The notes below the pieces were generated by a model. The model was not told the DNA's origin, did no database searches, and was given only the letters and a program-made list of their open reading frames with translations. Below, piece after piece: positions 49,905 to 57,730 of a DNA stretch of 64,000 bases (positions are counted from its first letter, which is position 1; every line of letters starts with the position of its first letter). A program made the translations under genes and the position numbers. This DNA is from JACPPO01 sp965262505. GTDB lineage: Bacteria; Acidobacteriota; Vicinamibacteria; Vicinamibacterales; UBA2999. Location: assembly GCA_965262505.1 (NCBI GenBank), contig CBDHFM010000030.1, positions 124,001-188,000 on the forward strand, in the 5' to 3' direction.

Positions 49905-51071
49905 TCACGCCCTCACCGGCGAGCGGATCAGGTTCCGCAGCTTCTCCACGATGCCGGGAAGCACCGCTACAGCGCGATCGACCTCCGTCTCGGTGTTGGC
50001 CGCCCCCAGGCTGAACCGGATCGAATTCTGCGTGCGATGGGTGGGAAGGCCCATCGCCTTCAGCACGTGCGACGGCTCGAGCGTGCCGGACGAGCATGCC
50101 GATCCGGTCGAAACCGCGATGCCTTCCAAATCGAGCGCGATCAAGAGCGACTCGGCCTCAACGCGGTCGAAGCTGATGTTGGTCGTGTTCGGCAGGCGGC
50201 ACGTCTTCATCCCGTTGACCATCGTACGAGGCACCGTGCGAAGAATCCCTTCCTCGAGCCGATCGCGCAGCGCTCCTACACGCACGTGTTCGTCGGCCAT
50301 CCCGGCCAGGGCGACCTCGGCCGCGGCGCCCATGCCGACGATGCCCGCGACGTTTTCTGTTCCGGCCCGTCGGTTTCGCTCCTGCTTGCCGCCGGTCGAG
50401 CACGAGAGCATTCGGAGGCTCCGTCTGATCCAGATCGCGCCGACGCCTTTCGGGCCGTAGAACTTGTGCGCCGAGACCGACAGCAGGTCGACCCCAAGGG
50501 CCTTGACGTCGATCGGAATCTTCCCGACTGACTGTACCGCGTCGGTATGGAACAGCGCGCCCCGCTCGTGTGCGGCTCGCGCCAACTCGGCAATCGGCTG
50601 AATCGTGCCGATCTCGTTGTTCGCATGCATCACCGACACGAGCGCTGTGTCGTCTCGCAGCGCAGCCCGCAGATCGTCCGATGATGCGATGCCGGTATCG
50701 TCCACAGCCAGGAGCGTCGTGTCCGATCCGCGCTTCGTCAGCGCCTTCAGAGTGTTCAGCACCGCTTCGTGCTCGATGGTGCTCGCGATCAGGTGTCGGC
50801 GTCCGTTGCGCTCGAGTGCCTCCGCGGTCCCTCGAATGGCGAAGTTGTCGCTTTCGGTGCCGCCGCTCGTGAAGACTACCTCGGACGGATCAGCGCCAAT
50901 CAGCGCAGCGAGCGCGCTACGCGCCTCGTCGATCGCTGCCTTGGCCCGCTGTCCGAAATAGTGAACGCTCGACGGATTGCCGAACTCCTCCCTGAGCGCC
51001 GCCCCCATCCTGTCGGCGACGACTGGATGGACCGGAGTCGTGGCGTTATGGTCGAAATAGATGCGCTGCAC
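49905..51071 (-). CDS. Cysteine desulfurase (IscS/NifS-like)
   Basis: A 388-residue PLP enzyme releasing sulfur from cysteine. PLP lysine in SVSAHKFYGPKGVGA, catalytic cysteine in STGSACSSGTLEPSHVL, and N-terminus MQRIYFDHNATTPVHP from GTG 51071. AGGGGCGG lies in the leader and TACGAT (51092-51097, minus strand) may be the -10 box. Located directly upstream of mnmA, so sulfur delivery to tRNA is the likely main role; supply to iron-sulfur clusters is also possible. Confidence 0.92.
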   Translation of the reverse strand: MQRIYFDHNATTPVHPVVADRMGAALREEFGNPSSVHYFGQRAKAAIDEARSALAALIGADPSEVVFTSGGTESDNFAIRGTAEALERNGRRHLIASTIEHEAVLNTLKALTKRGSDTTLLAVDDTGIASSDDLRAALRDDTALVSVMHANNEIGTIQPIAELARAAHERGALFHTDAVQSVGKIPIDVKALGVDLLSVSAHKFYGPKGVGAIWIRRSLRMLSCSTGGKQERNRRAGTENVAGIVGMGAAAEVALAGMADEHVRVGALRDRLEEGILRTVPRTMVNGMKTCRLPNTTNISFDRVEAESLLIALDLEGIAVSTGSACSSGTLEPSHVLKAMGLPTHRTQNSIRFSLGAANTETEVDRAVAVLPGIVEKLRNLIRSPVRA

Positions 51072-51248
51072 AGGTACCGCCCCTAGCCTCGCATCGTAGC
51101 ACCCGCATCGGATCGCAGCAATTAAACACCTAGACAACAATTTCCATCGACCGATATACTCTGTGAACCCTGGCTCGGGCGAACCACTGATCCGTGTGTT
51201 GCGGGATCGCGGTTTGCCGCAAGGAGCCCTTACGGGGAGGATTCGACC

Positions 51249-51785
51249 ATGTGGAAACGTGATGAAGCGGTGAAACCGACGAGCGGACAGTCCACGCCTG
51301 GCGGCTCGACCCAGCCACAGGGCGGTACGTCGGGGTCGCCGCAGCTGGGCGGCAGGCAGCAGATCGGGGGGGACGTTGTGAACATCGGGAAGTCGGTCAT
51401 CATCAAGGGCGAGTTGAACGGGAGCGAAGACCTCACGGTCGAAGGTCAGGTCGAGGGCAAGATTGAGCTGAAGGAGCACGTGCTGACCATCGGCCCGAAC
51501 GGCAAGATCAAGGCGGAGGTGTTCACCAAGGTGTTGATCGTCCTGGGTGAAGTCAACGGCAACATCGCGGCGTCCGAGAAAGTCGAGATCCGCGACGGCG
51601 GATCGGTCGACGGCGATATCGTGTCGCCGCGCGTGGCCATCGCAGAGGGTGCGCACTTTCGGGGCAGCGTCGACATGCAGCGCAAGTCAGGGCAGCAGGG
51701 ACAGGCGTCGTCGCAACGGGCAGCCGGTCAGACCGCGCCGCAGGCGCGGGCCGCAGCCGAGGTCGCGCAACCGGCCGCAAGCTGA
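51249..51785 (+). CDS. Bactofilin (polymer-forming cytoskeletal protein)
   Basis: A 178-residue bactofilin. The central beta-solenoid spans about residues 40-135 (NIGKSVIIKGELNGSEDLTV, VEGKIELKEHVLTIG, KAEVFTKVLIVLGEVNGNI, VDGDIVSPRVAI), flanked by Gly/Gln-rich N- and C-terminal tails. Such proteins form membrane-linked filaments that scaffold envelope enzymes. GGGGAGG precedes the ATG. The next gene, a methyltransferase, follows after 12 bases, so the two are co-translated. Confidence 0.9.
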   Translation: MWKRDEAVKPTSGQSTPGGSTQPQGGTSGSPQLGGRQQIGGDVVNIGKSVIIKGELNGSEDLTVEGQVEGKIELKEHVLTIGPNGKIKAEVFTKVLIVLGEVNGNIAASEKVEIRDGGSVDGDIVSPRVAIAEGAHFRGSVDMQRKSGQQGQASSQRAAGQTAPQARAAAEVAQPAAS

Positions 51786-51797
51786 CGCGCGGGGGGG

Positions 51798-52490
51798 ATG
51801 GCACTCTCCGACCTCTTCGCGCGCCTGCGCAAAGATGACTTCGGCACTAGTGCCGAAGGCAGTATCGACGCGTCCGTCAAACCGACGAAGGCGCTGGCCC
51901 GATTCCTCGCCGGGCTTGGCACCCGCCAGCAACCGGTCCTGCTCGATCTCGGCCCCGTCGTCGGATCGAATGTCACGTTCTTCGGCGAGGAAGTCGGCTG
52001 CAAGATCCTCGTCGAAGATCTTTCGAAGGACATCGATCGGCACGTCAATGAGGCCAAGGTCGCGGAGTTGCCGGCCTTCTTCGACCAGCGGTTTCCCCAG
52101 GATTCCGAAACAATCAATGGGATTCTGTGCTGGGACATATTCGACTACCTCGAACGCGCCGCGGCCGAGCGGCTGGCGCGCCAGTTGACACGTATGCTGC
52201 GGCCCGGCGGAGTACTGCTCGCGTTTTTTAGCACGGCCGATCCACAGTCGACCATCCGGCCGACCTACACGAAGCATGTTGTTATCGATCGGGCCCACCT
52301 GGAATACCGTCCGTACACGGGGGCGCGCGCAAAGCAGCGACCGCTGCTCAACCGCGACATTCAGCGCCTCTTCGAGCCGCTTCGTGTCACCGAGAACTTC
52401 TTACTCAAAACCCACCTGCGCGAAGTGCTGTTCCGGAAGGCCGCGGAGACCGCTACGGCTCCGTTCGCAGCGTCTGCGGCGGAACGCTGA
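51798..52490 (+). CDS. Methyltransferase-like protein downstream of bactofilin
   Basis: A 230-residue class I methyltransferase-like protein. A degenerate motif I is VLLDLGPVVGSNVTFFG (about residues 46-62), followed by ILVEDLSKDID and NGILCWDIFDYLE (motif IV region) and MLRPGGVLLAFFSTAD. The glycine-rich loop is unusual (GPVVGS in place of GxGxG), so SAM binding is not certain. It lies between a bactofilin and a SAM-hydrolysing enzyme; the trio may form one unit, as the genes are 12 and 14 bases apart. Confidence 0.7.
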   Translation: MALSDLFARLRKDDFGTSAEGSIDASVKPTKALARFLAGLGTRQQPVLLDLGPVVGSNVTFFGEEVGCKILVEDLSKDIDRHVNEAKVAELPAFFDQRFPQDSETINGILCWDIFDYLERAAAERLARQLTRMLRPGGVLLAFFSTADPQSTIRPTYTKHVVIDRAHLEYRPYTGARAKQRPLLNRDIQRLFEPLRVTENFLLKTHLREVLFRKAAETATAPFAASAAER

Positions 52491-52504
52491 CGAGCCGCGT
52501 CCAG

Positions 52505-53296
52505 ATGGCGCGGCCGGTTATCGCTCTCCTCACCGATTTCGGTACGCGGGATCACTACGTCGGCGCGATGAAGGGCATCGCGCTGGGGATCTGCCCGGAC
52601 ACCACCTTCGTCGACATCTCCCATGACGTTCGGCCACACGACGTGCGTGCCGGCGCGCTGGAGCTGGCCGCGGCCTATCGGTATTTCCCCGCCGGAACTA
52701 TTTTTCTTGTGGTGATCGATCCAGGAGTCGGGTCAGCACGCCGCGCGATCGCCGTCGAGGCGGGCCCCTGTCGGTTCATCGCGCCGGACAATGGCGTGCT
52801 GACGCTGGTGCTCCAGGAGACCCGGCCACACCGAGTTGTGGAGTTGACCGAGCGCCGCTACGCGCGGCCGACGGTCAGCCGTACCTTCGAAGGACGCGAC
52901 CGGCTTGCGCCGGCTGCGGCCTGGCTTGCGACGGGGATCGACCTGTCGGAGCTTGGACCGGAGCGGACGTCGTGGCACACGCTTGCGATGCCCAGGCCTG
53001 TGCTGCGCGACGGCCAGATGGTCGGGGAAGTACTACGGGTCGATCGCTTCGGCAACCTGGTCACCAACGTGGACCGCGCAACGTTCGAGCAGTTTGCCGG
53101 CGGAGGCGCCGTCACGATCGTGGCCGGCACCCAAGCAGTGACCCAAGTGGTGGCCACGTACGCCGATGCGGAGCCTGGAGCCGTCTGTGCCCTGTTCGGC
53201 AGCTCGGAGCACCTTGAGGTGGCACTGAATGGCGCCAGCGCGGCTGAGCGTCTCGAGCTCGTACATGGTGCCCGGGTGACCATCTCCCGGCAGTGA
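52505..53296 (+). CDS. SAM hydroxide adenosyltransferase (DUF62/SAM hydrolase family)
   Basis: A 263-residue protein of the SAM hydroxide adenosyltransferase family, which splits S-adenosylmethionine with water to adenosine and methionine. Family marks: LLTDFGTRDHYVGAMKG at the N-terminus, DISHDVRPHDVRAGAL, VVIDPGVGSARRA, APDNGVL and SRTFEGRDRLAPAAAWL. Full length. Enzymes of this fold also include fluorinases, but the sequence lies with the common hydrolases. Follows the bactofilin-methyltransferase pair. Confidence 0.88.
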   Translation: MARPVIALLTDFGTRDHYVGAMKGIALGICPDTTFVDISHDVRPHDVRAGALELAAAYRYFPAGTIFLVVIDPGVGSARRAIAVEAGPCRFIAPDNGVLTLVLQETRPHRVVELTERRYARPTVSRTFEGRDRLAPAAAWLATGIDLSELGPERTSWHTLAMPRPVLRDGQMVGEVLRVDRFGNLVTNVDRATFEQFAGGGAVTIVAGTQAVTQVVATYADAEPGAVCALFGSSEHLEVALNGASAAERLELVHGARVTISRQ

Positions 53297-53324
53297 AGCG
53301 GGGCGCGCCGCCTGGTCAGATTTT

Positions 53325-53344
53325 CTCGGCGGTTTGAGGCGCAG
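53325..53344. repeat. 20-bp motif shared with 56191-56210
   Basis: CTCGGCGGTTTGAGGCGCAG differs at one base from 56191-56210. Both lie in intergenic DNA after gene ends. Confidence 0.5.
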
Positions 53345-53467
53345 GCTCACTGCTGGTCTCGTGCCTCGCGAGGAATCGGCCGTGGATGCAACAAGGCGCC
53401 AGGCACGACGACCAAGCCATGCGCGTGAGGGACTCTCTATGCACCGACAATATGCTAGGTTTCCGCT

Positions 53468-54697
53468 GTGCTCGATTTCGAGTTGACCGAGGACCACAGA
53501 CTGCTCGAGCAGTCGGTACGCGAATGGGCGGCGCGCGAAGTGGCGCCGCGCATTCACGATCTGGATCGAACGCACCATTTCGACCCCGGGATCCTTCCGC
53601 AGATGGCATCAGTCGGGCTTCTGGGAATCTCGGTGCCCACCCAGTACGGCGGGGCAGGGATGGACTACATTGCGCTCGGCCTTGCCAGCGAGGAGCTCGA
53701 GTACGTTGATACGTCGCTGCGGGTCATCCTGTCGGTACACGTTGGCCTGAACTGTCTGACGCTGCTGTCCTGGGGCACCGAGGATCAGAAGCAGCGGTAC
53801 CTCGTCCCGCAGGCGCAAGGCCGGAAGATTGCCACGTACGCGCTCACCGAACCGTCGGCCGGCAGCGATGCCCGCGGCATTCAGTCCATCGCGATCAAGA
53901 AGGGCGAGCGGTACCTGCTGACCGGTGAGAAGATGTGGATTTCGCTCGCCGACGTTGCGGACAACTACCTGGTGTTTGCCTGGACCGATCTCGAGAAGAA
54001 GCAACAGCGCGATGCATCGGGGATGAGTGCGTTTGTCGTCGAGCGGACGTTCAAGGGATTTTCGAGCGGGACACTCACGGAGAAGTGGGGCATCCTTGCG
54101 GGCAACACCGGCTTCTTCAAGATGGAGGAGGTCGAGGTGCCACGCGAGAATCTCGTCGGTCGCGAGGGGGAAGGCTTCAAGATCGCGATGTTCGCGCTCG
54201 ACCAGGGGCGCTACACGGTGGCGGCCGGCGCTGCGGGCCTGACTCGCGCGTGCCGCGATGCGAGCGTGACGTATGCCCGGGCGCGCAAAACGTTCGGCGC
54301 CGAGATCGGCGAACACCAACTCGTCAAAGAAATGATCGCGCAGATGGAGTCGGACTATCAGGCGTCGCGGCTGCTCTGGCTGCGCGCAGGCTGGCTCAAG
54401 AACGTGGGCCGCCGGAACACCCGGGAAACCGGCCTCGCCAAGTGGTTTGCCACGGTCGCGTCGGAGAGGGCGGCCAGCGACGCCGTGGAGATTCACGGCG
54501 CCAACGGGTATTCGGACAAGTACCCCGTCGGTCGCTTTTTTCGCAACTGCAAGGGGGCGGTGATCTACGAGGGCAGTCGTGAAATTCACAAGATCATGCA
54601 GGCCGACTACGTCCTGGGATACCGGACGGATCGACCGGCACGGTGCGAGCTCCCGGCGTGGGAGAGGGCGCGTCATGACGATCACGCAGACGGTTGA
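53468..54697 (+). CDS. Acyl-CoA dehydrogenase
   Basis: A 409-residue FAD enzyme oxidising acyl-CoA at the alpha-beta position. N-terminal, middle and C-terminal domains are all present: YALTEPSAGSDA (FAD/substrate loop), GEKMWISLADVADN, FGAEIGEHQLVKEMIAQM, and the end KGAVIYEGSREIHKIMQADY, where the catalytic Glu of medium/short-chain enzymes is found (YEGSREIHK). Chain-length preference unknown. Starts with GTG at 53468. Overlaps a small downstream gene by 23 bases. Confidence 0.92.
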   Translation: MLDFELTEDHRLLEQSVREWAAREVAPRIHDLDRTHHFDPGILPQMASVGLLGISVPTQYGGAGMDYIALGLASEELEYVDTSLRVILSVHVGLNCLTLLSWGTEDQKQRYLVPQAQGRKIATYALTEPSAGSDARGIQSIAIKKGERYLLTGEKMWISLADVADNYLVFAWTDLEKKQQRDASGMSAFVVERTFKGFSSGTLTEKWGILAGNTGFFKMEEVEVPRENLVGREGEGFKIAMFALDQGRYTVAAGAAGLTRACRDASVTYARARKTFGAEIGEHQLVKEMIAQMESDYQASRLLWLRAGWLKNVGRRNTRETGLAKWFATVASERAASDAVEIHGANGYSDKYPVGRFFRNCKGAVIYEGSREIHKIMQADYVLGYRTDRPARCELPAWERARHDDHADG

Positions 54698-54857
54698 CGC
54701 GCGCTATCCTCGGCTCAAGGAGCCCTCGCGTGGCGTGCGCTTCTTCGGAGAAGGCACGCGGACGACGTCGGTCATCATGCAAACGCATCCACATCAGATC
54801 CGGTTCATCGACAGCATTCGGGTCGACGTCACGAAGGATGCCAAGATTCGGTTCTGA
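54675..54857 (+). CDS. Small hypothetical protein after acyl-CoA dehydrogenase
   Basis: A 60-residue protein starting MTITQTVDARYPRLKEPSRG, with TTSVIMQTHPHQIRFIDSIR near the middle. It overlaps the dehydrogenase gene by 23 bases and has GGAGAGGG upstream. No family recognised. The short size and overlap leave open that it is spurious. Confidence 0.45.
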   Translation: MTITQTVDARYPRLKEPSRGVRFFGEGTRTTSVIMQTHPHQIRFIDSIRVDVTKDAKIRF

Positions 54858-54899
54858 GCGCCGGGATCCAGCGTCCGGGTTCGTGTTCTAGGTTCGTTC

Positions 54900-56099
54900 G
54901 TGCACTCCTGGAAGCGCAATCAGGCAGCCATCACTGCGGCCGCCTTCGTCGGCTTTACCGGCCACACCCTGGCGATGCCGTTCCTGCCGCTCTACATTCG
55001 GGAGCTGGGTGTCACGGACGTCGGGGACATCGCGCTCTGGACCGGCGTGACGCTCGGTGTCTCGCCCGCCATCGCCGCGCTGACCGGACCGCTGTGGGGT
55101 CGCGTGGGCGACCGGTTCGGCAACAAGCTGCTCGTCCAACGCTCCCTCGTCAGCTTTGTTGTCGTCATGACCGCGATGGCCTACGTGACCAGGCCATGGC
55201 ACCTGTTCGCGCTTCGTGCCCTGCAGGGGTTCTTCGCGGGTTATGGGCCGCTGACCTTGTCGATGGCGGCGCTCTCGGCCCCTCGCGAGAAGATGGCGAC
55301 GGCGATTGGCACGGTGCAGACAGCGCAGCGCCTGGGACCGGCCCTCGGACCGGTTATCGGCGGATTCCTCGCGCCCGCCGTTGGCTTGCGGAACGCCTTC
55401 CTCGTGGCCGCCGGCATTTATATCGTGGCGCTGGTGATGGTCACCACGATGTACCGGGAGCCGCCTCGAGCCCCGCGCGCTGCTGAGGGTGGGCAGCGGA
55501 CGCCGTTCGCCTCGATTCTAGCGTTCGAGAATTTCCTGCTTGTCATGCTGGTTCTTTTTGGGCTCCAGCTCGTCGATCGCAGCTTTGGCCCGGTCCTGCC
55601 GCTGCACCTCGGCCTGCTCGGATACTCAGCGTCCGAGGTACCAGTTGTAGCGGGCATCCTGTTTTCGGCACTGGCGTTCGCCGGTGCGCTTGGCAATCAG
55701 CTCTCGGCTCGTTTCCTGCAACGTCACTCGCCGCGAATGGTCATCGCCTGGGCCACCCTCGTGGCGGCCGCCGCGCTGGGGGTGTTCACGGTGAGCGCCA
55801 GCATGTGGTCGCTGGTGCCCTGCATGGCCGTTGTCGGCCTCGGCATTGGCACGTCGACCACGACGGCGTTTGCGGCGGGCGGGGTGGTGATCCCGCGGGA
55901 TGTGCACGCCACCGCGTTCGGTTTTCTCACCAGTGCATCGCTCATCGGCGTTGCCCTCGGCCCGGTGTTGAGCGGGCTGCTCGGCGCGCAGAGCATCCGC
56001 GCGGTCTTTGTGACCGGTACGGTGGCACTCGTCGTCCTGGCGGTCGTGGTGCGGCGGGTCATGGTGGAGCGCGACCCGCCAGTCGAGCTGGCGCTCTAG
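54900..56099 (+). CDS. MFS transporter
   Basis: A 399-residue inner-membrane transporter with twelve hydrophobic segments. MFS signature: GPLWGRVGDRFGNKLLVQRSL (the DRxGRR-type loop between helices 2 and 3, about residues 62-82) and QTAQRLGPALGPVIGGFLAP (motif C of drug-antiporter-type families). Probably exports a drug or metabolite; substrate unknown. Starts with GTG at 54900. Hairpins follow the gene at 56100-56161. Confidence 0.88.
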   Translation: MHSWKRNQAAITAAAFVGFTGHTLAMPFLPLYIRELGVTDVGDIALWTGVTLGVSPAIAALTGPLWGRVGDRFGNKLLVQRSLVSFVVVMTAMAYVTRPWHLFALRALQGFFAGYGPLTLSMAALSAPREKMATAIGTVQTAQRLGPALGPVIGGFLAPAVGLRNAFLVAAGIYIVALVMVTTMYREPPRAPRAAEGGQRTPFASILAFENFLLVMLVLFGLQLVDRSFGPVLPLHLGLLGYSASEVPVVAGILFSALAFAGALGNQLSARFLQRHSPRMVIAWATLVAAAALGVFTVSASMWSLVPCMAVVGLGIGTSTTTAFAAGGVVIPRDVHATAFGFLTSASLIGVALGPVLSGLLGAQSIRAVFVTGTVALVVLAVVVRRVMVERDPPVELAL

Positions 56100-56161
56100 A
56101 AAACTTGACCGCCGGATTTCTAACCAATTGAGTCAAGTTTTCTCGCCCCGCGGAGCGGGGC
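56100..56161. terminator. Two hairpins after the MFS gene
   Basis: First stem AAAACTTGAC (56100-56109)/GTCAAGTTTT (56132-56141) with T-rich end TTTTCT, the best intrinsic-terminator candidate of the window; second stem GCCCCGC-GGA-GCGGGGC at 56145-56161. Confidence 0.65.
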
Positions 56162-56168
56162 AAATACC

Positions 56169-56220
56169 ACTAGCGAGGCGAAGCCACATGCTCGGCGGTC
56201 TGAGGCGCAGCCTCGCTAGT
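56169..56220. terminator. Hairpin at the end of the small basic gene
   Basis: ACTAGCGAGGC (56169-56179) pairs exactly with 56210-56220; the loop of 30 bases holds the 20-bp motif shared with 53325-53344. It overlaps the stop codon of the minus-strand small gene. Confidence 0.5.
56191..56210. repeat. 20-bp motif shared with 53325-53344
   Basis: CTCGGCGGTCTGAGGCGCAG, 19 of 20 bases identical to the earlier copy. Sits in the loop of the hairpin above. Confidence 0.5.
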
Positions 56221-56353
56221 CCTCGGCCTTTCCCTTGTGCTTGCGGCGGCGCCAGGGACGTTGGGTCTTGTCCTCGTGCGCACCGCCGGTCTGGCGCGGG
56301 AGTGGCGCACGCGGCCTGACGATCTTCTTCGCTTTCTGTCGGCGGGTGGCCAC
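56216..56353 (-). CDS. Small basic protein (45 residues)
   Basis: A GTG-started frame giving MATRRQKAKKIVRPRAPLPR at the start and WRRRKHKGKAED at the end. The protein is strongly basic with an acidic tip and probably binds nucleic acid or the ribosome, which is a guess. On the minus strand AACAAT (56361-56366) ends seven bases before the start, the same leaderless layout as other genes here. Divergent from hflX. It is shorter than usual gene-calling limits. Confidence 0.5.
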   Translation of the reverse strand: MATRRQKAKKIVRPRAPLPRQTGGAHEDKTQRPWRRRKHKGKAED

Positions 56354-56425
56354 GAGTGCTATTGTTATTCAGGTTCCAGCCGTGGGCTCTCGGCATCGGC
56401 CTAGACCTGGAACAACGCCTCCTTC

Positions 56426-57730
56426 ATGGCCGCTCGCCGCTCACCGTCTCCGGCAAGGCCCGAACGTGCCGCCCTCGTTGGCCTGGTCACCGGTTCGGCA
56501 CGACGCATCGAAGCCGACCGTTCCCTTGACGAACTTGCGGGGCTTGCCAGCGCCGCCGGCGCACACGTGATCCTGACGATGCTGCAGGAACGACCCAAGC
56601 CAGACTCAGCGACATTTATTGGCGGTGGTAAAGTGGTGACGTTCGCCGCGGCATGCGCGGAGGCCGATATCGACGTCGTCGTCTTCGACCACGAGCTGAC
56701 ACCCGCGCAACTCCGACAGCTCGAAGAAAAGCTGAAGCGCAGGGTTATCGACCGCACCCAGCTGATCCTGGATATCTTTGCGCGCCGCGCGCGAACGCGT
56801 GAGGGCAAATGGCAGGTGGAGTTGGCCCAACTCAAGTATCTGCTGCCAAGGCTCGTCGGCCGCGGCGCGGCGCTGTCCCGACTCGGCGGGGGTATCGGCA
56901 CCAGAGGCCCCGGTGAAACGAAGCTCGAGACCGACCGCCGTCGTATTCGTGTCCGGATCAAGACGGTTCAGCGGGAGATCGACGAGGTACGCCAGCGGCG
57001 CAGGCAGCTTCGCGAGCGTCGGCAGAAGCAGTCGGTACCCACGGTTGCGCTGGTCGGCTATACCAACGCCGGCAAGACGACCCTCTTTAACCGCCTGACC
57101 GAGGAGAGGGCAGCCGCATCAGACGCGCTCTTCGCCACCCTTGATCCGCTGCTGCGGCGAGTTCGTCTCCCTGATCGCAGAGAGCTGCTGATCTCGGATA
57201 CGGTTGGTTTTATCGACCGGCTGCCCCACGCGCTGATCGCGGCGTTCCGAGCTACGCTCGAGGAGGTGGCTGAAGCGGACCTGGCGCTGCACGTGATCGA
57301 CGCTGCCAATGCCGATCGCGACCGCCAGATCGGTGCGGTCCGCCGCGTGCTGGAGGAGGTCGGCGCAGCGCATGTGCCGGTGCTGGACGCCTACAACAAG
57401 GCAGATACGCTCACGGCGGACGAGCGGCGCCGGATTGGTGACAGAGACCCGGCAGCGGCGTTGATTTCGGCACGAACCGGCGAGAACATGGAGGAATTGA
57501 TTCAGATGGTGGCCTCTCGCGTTGCGCTCGACACGCGCCGCGTTACGATAGCCTTCGATGGTGCGAAGGATTTCGATCGGCAGCAGATTACGCGGCTCTA
57601 TCGGATCGCTCGCGTGATTAGCCACGTGGCTACCAACGGCCGTATCGTCATCGAGGCCGACGTCCCGAGGCGCTATATCGAGCGCCTGACAGCAGCGGTT
57701 TCGAACGAGGAGACAGGCGATGCGGCGTAG
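56426..57730 (+). CDS. hflX: GTPase HflX
   Basis: A 434-residue ribosome-associated GTPase that splits stalled or stressed 70S ribosomes. N-terminal HflX domain (residues 15-190, with FIGGGKVVTFAAACAEADID and RLGGGIGTRGPGETKLETDR), then the G domain: G1 GYTNAGKTTLFN (about 211-222), G3 DTVGFID, G4 NKAD. Full length. The start ATG lies 72 bases from the divergent small basic gene. Overlaps the next gene by 11 bases. Confidence 0.93.
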   Translation: MAARRSPSPARPERAALVGLVTGSARRIEADRSLDELAGLASAAGAHVILTMLQERPKPDSATFIGGGKVVTFAAACAEADIDVVVFDHELTPAQLRQLEEKLKRRVIDRTQLILDIFARRARTREGKWQVELAQLKYLLPRLVGRGAALSRLGGGIGTRGPGETKLETDRRRIRVRIKTVQREIDEVRQRRRQLRERRQKQSVPTVALVGYTNAGKTTLFNRLTEERAAASDALFATLDPLLRRVRLPDRRELLISDTVGFIDRLPHALIAAFRATLEEVAEADLALHVIDAANADRDRQIGAVRRVLEEVGAAHVPVLDAYNKADTLTADERRRIGDRDPAAALISARTGENMEELIQMVASRVALDTRRVTIAFDGAKDFDRQQITRLYRIARVISHVATNGRIVIEADVPRRYIERLTAAVSNEETGDAA

